Below, piece by piece: positions 14,512 to 17,694 of a stretch of DNA of 17,694 bases (position 1 is the first letter of the stretch; the number at the start of each line of letters is the position of its first letter). Below the pieces are notes generated by a model. The model was not told the DNA's origin, made no database searches, and was given only the letters and a program-made list of their open reading frames with translations. Both the position numbers and the translations under genes were made by a program. The DNA is from DASQLQ01 sp035629935 (GTDB taxonomy: Bacteria; Actinomycetota; CADDZG01; WHSQ01): NCBI GenBank assembly GCA_035629935.1, contig DASQLQ010000061.1, forward strand, positions 1-17,694, given 5' to 3'.

Positions 14512-15825
14512 GTGGATCTGTTCGACAACGCCCTCGAGGAACGGTTCGACGAGTACGCCCCACTGGCAGCGCGCATGCGGCCCCGCACCCTCGAGGAACT
14601 CGTGGGACAGGATCATGTCTTGGGCGAAGGGCGAGCTCTCCGTTCCTTGATCCAGTCGGGCGACCTCTCCTCGATCATCTTGTGGGGACCGGCGGGCTCC
14701 GGCAAAACGACGTTGGCTCACGTGATAGCGCGTGCAACAAAGGGCCATTTCGAACCGATGTCTGCTGTGTCTGCCGGCGTTGCCGACGTGCGCAAGGCGA
14801 TCCAGGCGGCTAAGGACCGGCTCGCGCAGCAGGGTCAAAGAACCGTGCTCTTCCTGGACGAGATACACCGCTTCAACAAGTCTCAACAGGACGCCTTGCT
14901 TCCCGCGGTCGAGAACGGATGGATCGTCCTGGTGGGCGCTACCACCGAGAATCCCTCTTTCGAAGTCAACTCGCCGCTCATGTCGCGGAGCCTCTTGTTC
15001 CGACTCGAGGCTCTAACGGAAGACGAGACCGCGGAGGTTCTTCGCCGTGCCCTTTCCGACGAGCAACGCGGTCTGGGGAAGTCGACGGTGAAGGTAGATG
15101 ACGATGCCTTGACGCACATCGCGCATGGTGTCGGTGGTGATGCCCGCGCCGCCTTGAATGCCCTCGAAGCGGCGGCGTCCATCGCTACCGTCAAGGACAC
15201 TGTGGTCGATCTCGCGACCGCCGAAGAAGCCCTGCAGCGGCGCGCTCTTCCGTACGACAAGTCAGGGGACTGGCATTACGACACGATCTCGGCCTTCATC
15301 AAATCGATGCGCGGCTCCGATCCGGACGCCAGCGTGTACTGGATGACCCGGATGCTCGACGCCGGCGAGGATCCTCGGTTCATCGCACGCCGGATGGTGA
15401 TCCTCGCCTCGGAGGACATCGGGAATGCCGATCCCATGGCGCTCCAAGTGGCGGTCGGCGCTCATCACGCCCTGGAGTTCGTGGGGTTGCCGGAGGCGAA
15501 GCTGAACCTCGCCCAAGCGGCCGTCTACCTAGCCCTCGCTCCCAAATCGAATGCCAGCGCTATGACCCTGTGGCGTGCCGAGGAAGATGTGAAGAACTCC
15601 GGCCCCCTGCCCGTGCCCAAACACCTACGGGATTCGCACGCCGCGGCATCCAGATCGATCGGGGCGGGAGAGGGCTACAAGTACGCCCATTCCTTCGGGG
15701 GCTGGGCGGATCAACAGCATCTTCCCGACGAGCTCGCCGACCGCCGCTACTTCGAGGCGATCGACGGCCGGGAGGCCGAGCTGGCTGAACGGCTCGAAAA
15801 GATGAAGAAGGACCAGGGGAGTTAG
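14512..15825 (+). CDS. rarA: Replication-associated recombination protein A (RarA/MgsA AAA+ ATPase)
   Basis: This 437-aa clamp-loader-related AAA+ ATPase acts at stalled replication forks. It has the N-terminal LAARMRPRTLEELVGQDHVLG, Walker A GPAGSGKT (59-66), Walker B LFLDEIHRFNKSQQD (113-127), sensor-1 region GATTENPSFEVNSPLMSRS (142-160), and a C-terminal tetramerisation/MgsA domain including the conserved YHYDTISAF-like segment (here WHYDTISAFIKSMRGSD) and DAGEDPRFIARRMVILASEDIG. The length is normal. The GTG start lies 5 nt past aspS and its ribosome site is poor, so translation is likely coupled to aspS. hisS–aspS–rarA–alaS is a familiar actinobacterial order. Confidence 0.96.
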   Translation: MDLFDNALEERFDEYAPLAARMRPRTLEELVGQDHVLGEGRALRSLIQSGDLSSIILWGPAGSGKTTLAHVIARATKGHFEPMSAVSAGVADVRKAIQAAKDRLAQQGQRTVLFLDEIHRFNKSQQDALLPAVENGWIVLVGATTENPSFEVNSPLMSRSLLFRLEALTEDETAEVLRRALSDEQRGLGKSTVKVDDDALTHIAHGVGGDARAALNALEAAASIATVKDTVVDLATAEEALQRRALPYDKSGDWHYDTISAFIKSMRGSDPDASVYWMTRMLDAGEDPRFIARRMVILASEDIGNADPMALQVAVGAHHALEFVGLPEAKLNLAQAAVYLALAPKSNASAMTLWRAEEDVKNSGPLPVPKHLRDSHAAASRSIGAGEGYKYAHSFGGWADQQHLPDELADRRYFEAIDGREAELAERLEKMKKDQGS

Positions 15826-15828
15826 GCT
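15823..15828 (+). promoter_or_regulatory. -10 element before the 59-aa ORF (leaderless type)
   Basis: TAGGCT overlaps the rarA stop codon and ends 6 nt before the ATG at 15835, matching TAnnnT leaderless geometry. It would give the small gene its own transcript in addition to read-through from rarA. No clear -35 is present. Confidence 0.4.
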
Positions 15829-15834
15829 CGGATC

Positions 15835-16014
15835 ATGGTCAAAACACTCTTCTGGGTTGCGGTCGGAGCAGCAGGCGCATTGCAGGGCGAGCGCGTCGTT
15901 GCGAAGCTGCGGACCCGCGTCTCGCCACGCTTCGTAACCGATGGTCTTCTCGACAAGGTGAATGCCCGCCTCGAGTCCCAGCGGACCAAAGACGTTCCGG
16001 CCCCCGGCCTTTAA
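15835..16014 (+). CDS. Small membrane-associated protein between rarA and alaS
   Basis: This 59-aa ORF begins MVKTLFWVAVGAAGAL, a short hydrophobic segment (about 4-16). A basic amphipathic part (GERVVAKLRTRVSPRFVTDGLLDKVNARLES) follows, with a Pro-rich end. It matches in position and form the small actinobacterial proteins (DUF6167-type, starting with FWxxxGAxAG) encoded just upstream of alaS; the family link is from memory. It is short for automated calling but has normal codon usage, sits neatly between rarA and alaS, and has a leaderless-type -10 just upstream. Function is unknown. Confidence 0.7.
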   Translation: MVKTLFWVAVGAAGALQGERVVAKLRTRVSPRFVTDGLLDKVNARLESQRTKDVPAPGL

Positions 16015-16036
16015 CGTCTGAGTAACTAGCGGGAAG

Positions 16037-16042
16037 TACCCT
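16037..16042 (+). promoter_or_regulatory. -10 element of alaS (leaderless type)
   Basis: TACCCT fits TAnnnT and is followed by exactly 7 nt (GCGTCGC) and the alaS ATG at 16050. There is no Shine-Dalgarno before this start, in keeping with a leaderless mRNA. The -35 is not recognisable. Confidence 0.45.
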
Positions 16043-16049
16043 GCGTCGC

Positions 16050-17694
16050 ATGGAAACGCGCACGATCCGCGATCGTTTCTTCGCATTCTTCGAGCAGCGA
16101 GAGCACCAGAGGGTTCCGTCGTCTTCACTGGTGCCGAACGACCCCACCCTGCTCCTGACGAATGCGGGGATGAATCAGTTCAAGCCCTACTTCCTGGGGG
16201 AACAGAGTCCGCCCTTCGACCGGGCGACGAGCGCGCAGAAATGCTTCCGTACCACCGACATCGACGAGGTCGGTAAGACATCTAGGCATCTCACCTTCTT
16301 CGAAATGATGGGCAACTTCAGCTTCGGTGACTACTACAAGGCCGACGCGTGCCCCTGGGCGTGGGAGTTGGTGACGGAGGGCTACGGCCTCGACCCGGAG
16401 GTGCTCTGGGTGACCGTTTACGAAACCGATGACGAGGCCGAAGAGATCTGGCGCGACGCGGTCGGGGTGCGTCCCGAACGGATCGTCCGTCGTGGCAAAG
16501 CCGACAACTTCTGGTCGATGGGGGTCGCCGGACCTTGCGGACCCTGTTCGGAGATCTACGCCGATCTCGGCGAGTCCTTCGGGCCCGCCGCGGATAACGG
16601 CCCGGCGGGCAACGAGGACCGTTACCTCGAGATCTGGAACCTTGTTTTCATGCAGAACGATTGCAATGCAGCGATCGAACCCATCGCGGAACTGCCGAAG
16701 AAGAACATCGATACCGGGCTGGGACTCGAACGGACTGCGATGGTCCTCCAGAAAGCGGCTTCGGTGTACGAGACCGACACCCTTGGGGGGATGGTCGAGC
16801 GAGCCGCCGAGCTCACGGGCAAGAAGTACGGCTCCGACGATGCAACCGACAAGGGGCTGCGCGTATTGGGCGATCACGGACGTTCTCTGACGTTCCTCAT
16901 CGCCGACGGCGTTCTCCCGTCCAACGAGGAGCGGGGTTACGTGCTCCGGCGAGTGATGCGGCGAGCGATCCGGCACGCGCGGCTGCTCGGTCGCGACGAG
17001 CCGGTTCTCCCCGGTTTGGTCGAAGCAACCGCCGAGTTGATGGGAGACGCGTACCCGGAGGTCGTAGAGAAGAAGGAATTCATCCTGGAGGTTGCAGCGC
17101 GCGAAGAAGAGCGCTTCAGCGAGACGTTGCACAAGGGATTGTCTCTGCTGGAAACCGAGTTGGCGAAGTCGTTGGGCTCCGAGCGCCGAACCTTGTCCGG
17201 GGACGTCGCTTTCCAACTGCACGACACGTGGGGCTTTCCCATCGACCTCACTCAGGAGATCGCGCTCGAGGCAGACGTAGCGGTCGACACGGATCGGTTC
17301 GACAAGCTGATGGAGGGCCAGCGCGAGCGGGCCCGGTCCGCCCGCACCACCATCGGTTACGGCGGTAGCGATGGGACCCCGGGGACGGAGGCGACCTACT
17401 TCACCGGGTTCGAACACCTGGAAGGGAACGGGAAGGTTCTGGCCATCCTCGAAGCAGGGGAGGGAGTTCCCGTCGCGGAGGTCGGACATGAAGTGGATCT
17501 CATCCTCGATCAGACGGTTTTCTACGCGGAGGGTGGAGGTCAGGTCGGAGATCGGGGCACGGTTGGTTCTCCTTCGGGCGCGGCCGAGATACGCGATACG
17601 CGCAAGACGGACGGAGGCGTGTTCCTGCATCGCGCAAAGGTGACCACCGGCGAGATCGCCGTAGACGACGAGCTCGAGTTGCACGTAGACCAGG
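16050..17694 (+). CDS. alaS: Alanine–tRNA ligase (3' end outside the window)
   Basis: The first 548 codons of a class II synthetase of about 870-890 aa are present; the frame is open to the window edge. It begins METRTIRDRFFAFFEQREH and shows LLLTNAGMNQFKPYFLG, the AlaRS core signature RTTDIDEVGKTSRHLTFFEMMGNFSFGDYYK, the GPCGPCSEIYAD segment, EIWNLVFMQ, the LPKKNIDTGLGLERTA motif, and the RGYVLRRVMRRAIRHARLLG tRNA-binding region. It then enters the editing-domain lead-in DQTVFYAEGGGQVGDRG. The HxxxH editing zinc site and C-terminal C-Ala domain lie beyond the edge. Transcription probably starts at the ATG itself. A 519-aa open frame on the opposite strand is only its antisense shadow. Confidence 0.97.
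   Translation, partial: METRTIRDRFFAFFEQREHQRVPSSSLVPNDPTLLLTNAGMNQFKPYFLGEQSPPFDRATSAQKCFRTTDIDEVGKTSRHLTFFEMMGNFSFGDYYKADACPWAWELVTEGYGLDPEVLWVTVYETDDEAEEIWRDAVGVRPERIVRRGKADNFWSMGVAGPCGPCSEIYADLGESFGPAADNGPAGNEDRYLEIWNLVFMQNDCNAAIEPIAELPKKNIDTGLGLERTAMVLQKAASVYETDTLGGMVERAAELTGKKYGSDDATDKGLRVLGDHGRSLTFLIADGVLPSNEERGYVLRRVMRRAIRHARLLGRDEPVLPGLVEATAELMGDAYPEVVEKKEFILEVAAREEERFSETLHKGLSLLETELAKSLGSERRTLSGDVAFQLHDTWGFPIDLTQEIALEADVAVDTDRFDKLMEGQRERARSARTTIGYGGSDGTPGTEATYFTGFEHLEGNGKVLAILEAGEGVPVAEVGHEVDLILDQTVFYAEGGGQVGDRGTVGSPSGAAEIRDTRKTDGGVFLHRAKVTTGEIAVDDELELHVDQ

Noticed and set aside
16125..17684. Long minus-strand open frame (519 codons) opposite alaS
   Set aside because: It lies wholly antisense to clear alaS motifs and shows no recognisable domain; long antisense frames are common in GC-rich DNA.

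Overview
The window is GC-rich bacterial chromosome that looks actinobacterial. The evidence is the 16S rRNA 3' end, the conserved order hisS–aspS–rarA–small membrane ORF–alaS, a pilus-type operon with actinobacterial-style CpaE/CpaF sequences, a split transketolase pair, a Pmt-like mannosyltransferase, and several start codons with a leaderless-type -10 hexamer 6-7 nt upstream. I cannot place it below phylum or class level.

Layout. Positions 1-184 are the 3' end of a 16S rRNA gene. It is followed not by tRNAs and 23S but, within about 75 nt, by a strong intrinsic terminator, so the 16S gene seems unlinked from 23S. Next, on the minus strand, come a LysM membrane protein and a membrane protein that resembles only the C-terminal part of CpaB/RcpC (297-1563). 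An AT-rich intergenic region with 10-bp-phased direct repeats (1587-1640) separates these from a plus-strand protein of unknown function (1730-2221). An excisionase-type HTH gene (2226-2492, minus) is divergent from a tightly overlapping five-gene Tad/Flp-type operon (cpaB, cpaE, cpaF, tadB, tadC; 2597-7349). A secreted, Cys/Asn/Gly-rich, C-terminally membrane-anchored protein (7434-7988) lies where a pilin gene would often be expected; no Flp or TadE/F gene is visible.

From 7998 to 11312, all on the minus strand, are a GT39/Pmt-type mannosyltransferase and the two halves of a split transketolase. From 11448 to the right edge, on the plus strand, are hisS, a probably nondiscriminating aspS, rarA, a 59-aa membrane ORF and the first 548 codons of alaS.

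How it may fit together. The left 8 kb looks like a cell-envelope module: LysM protein, orphan RcpC-like protein, Tad ATPases and membrane platform, and a secreted anchored protein. A small HTH protein may control it through the phased repeats in two intergenic regions. The right half is core translation, repair and carbon metabolism. The most unusual points are the isolated 16S gene, the phased operator-like repeats, the Tad operon with no pilin beside it, and the RcpC-only protein.
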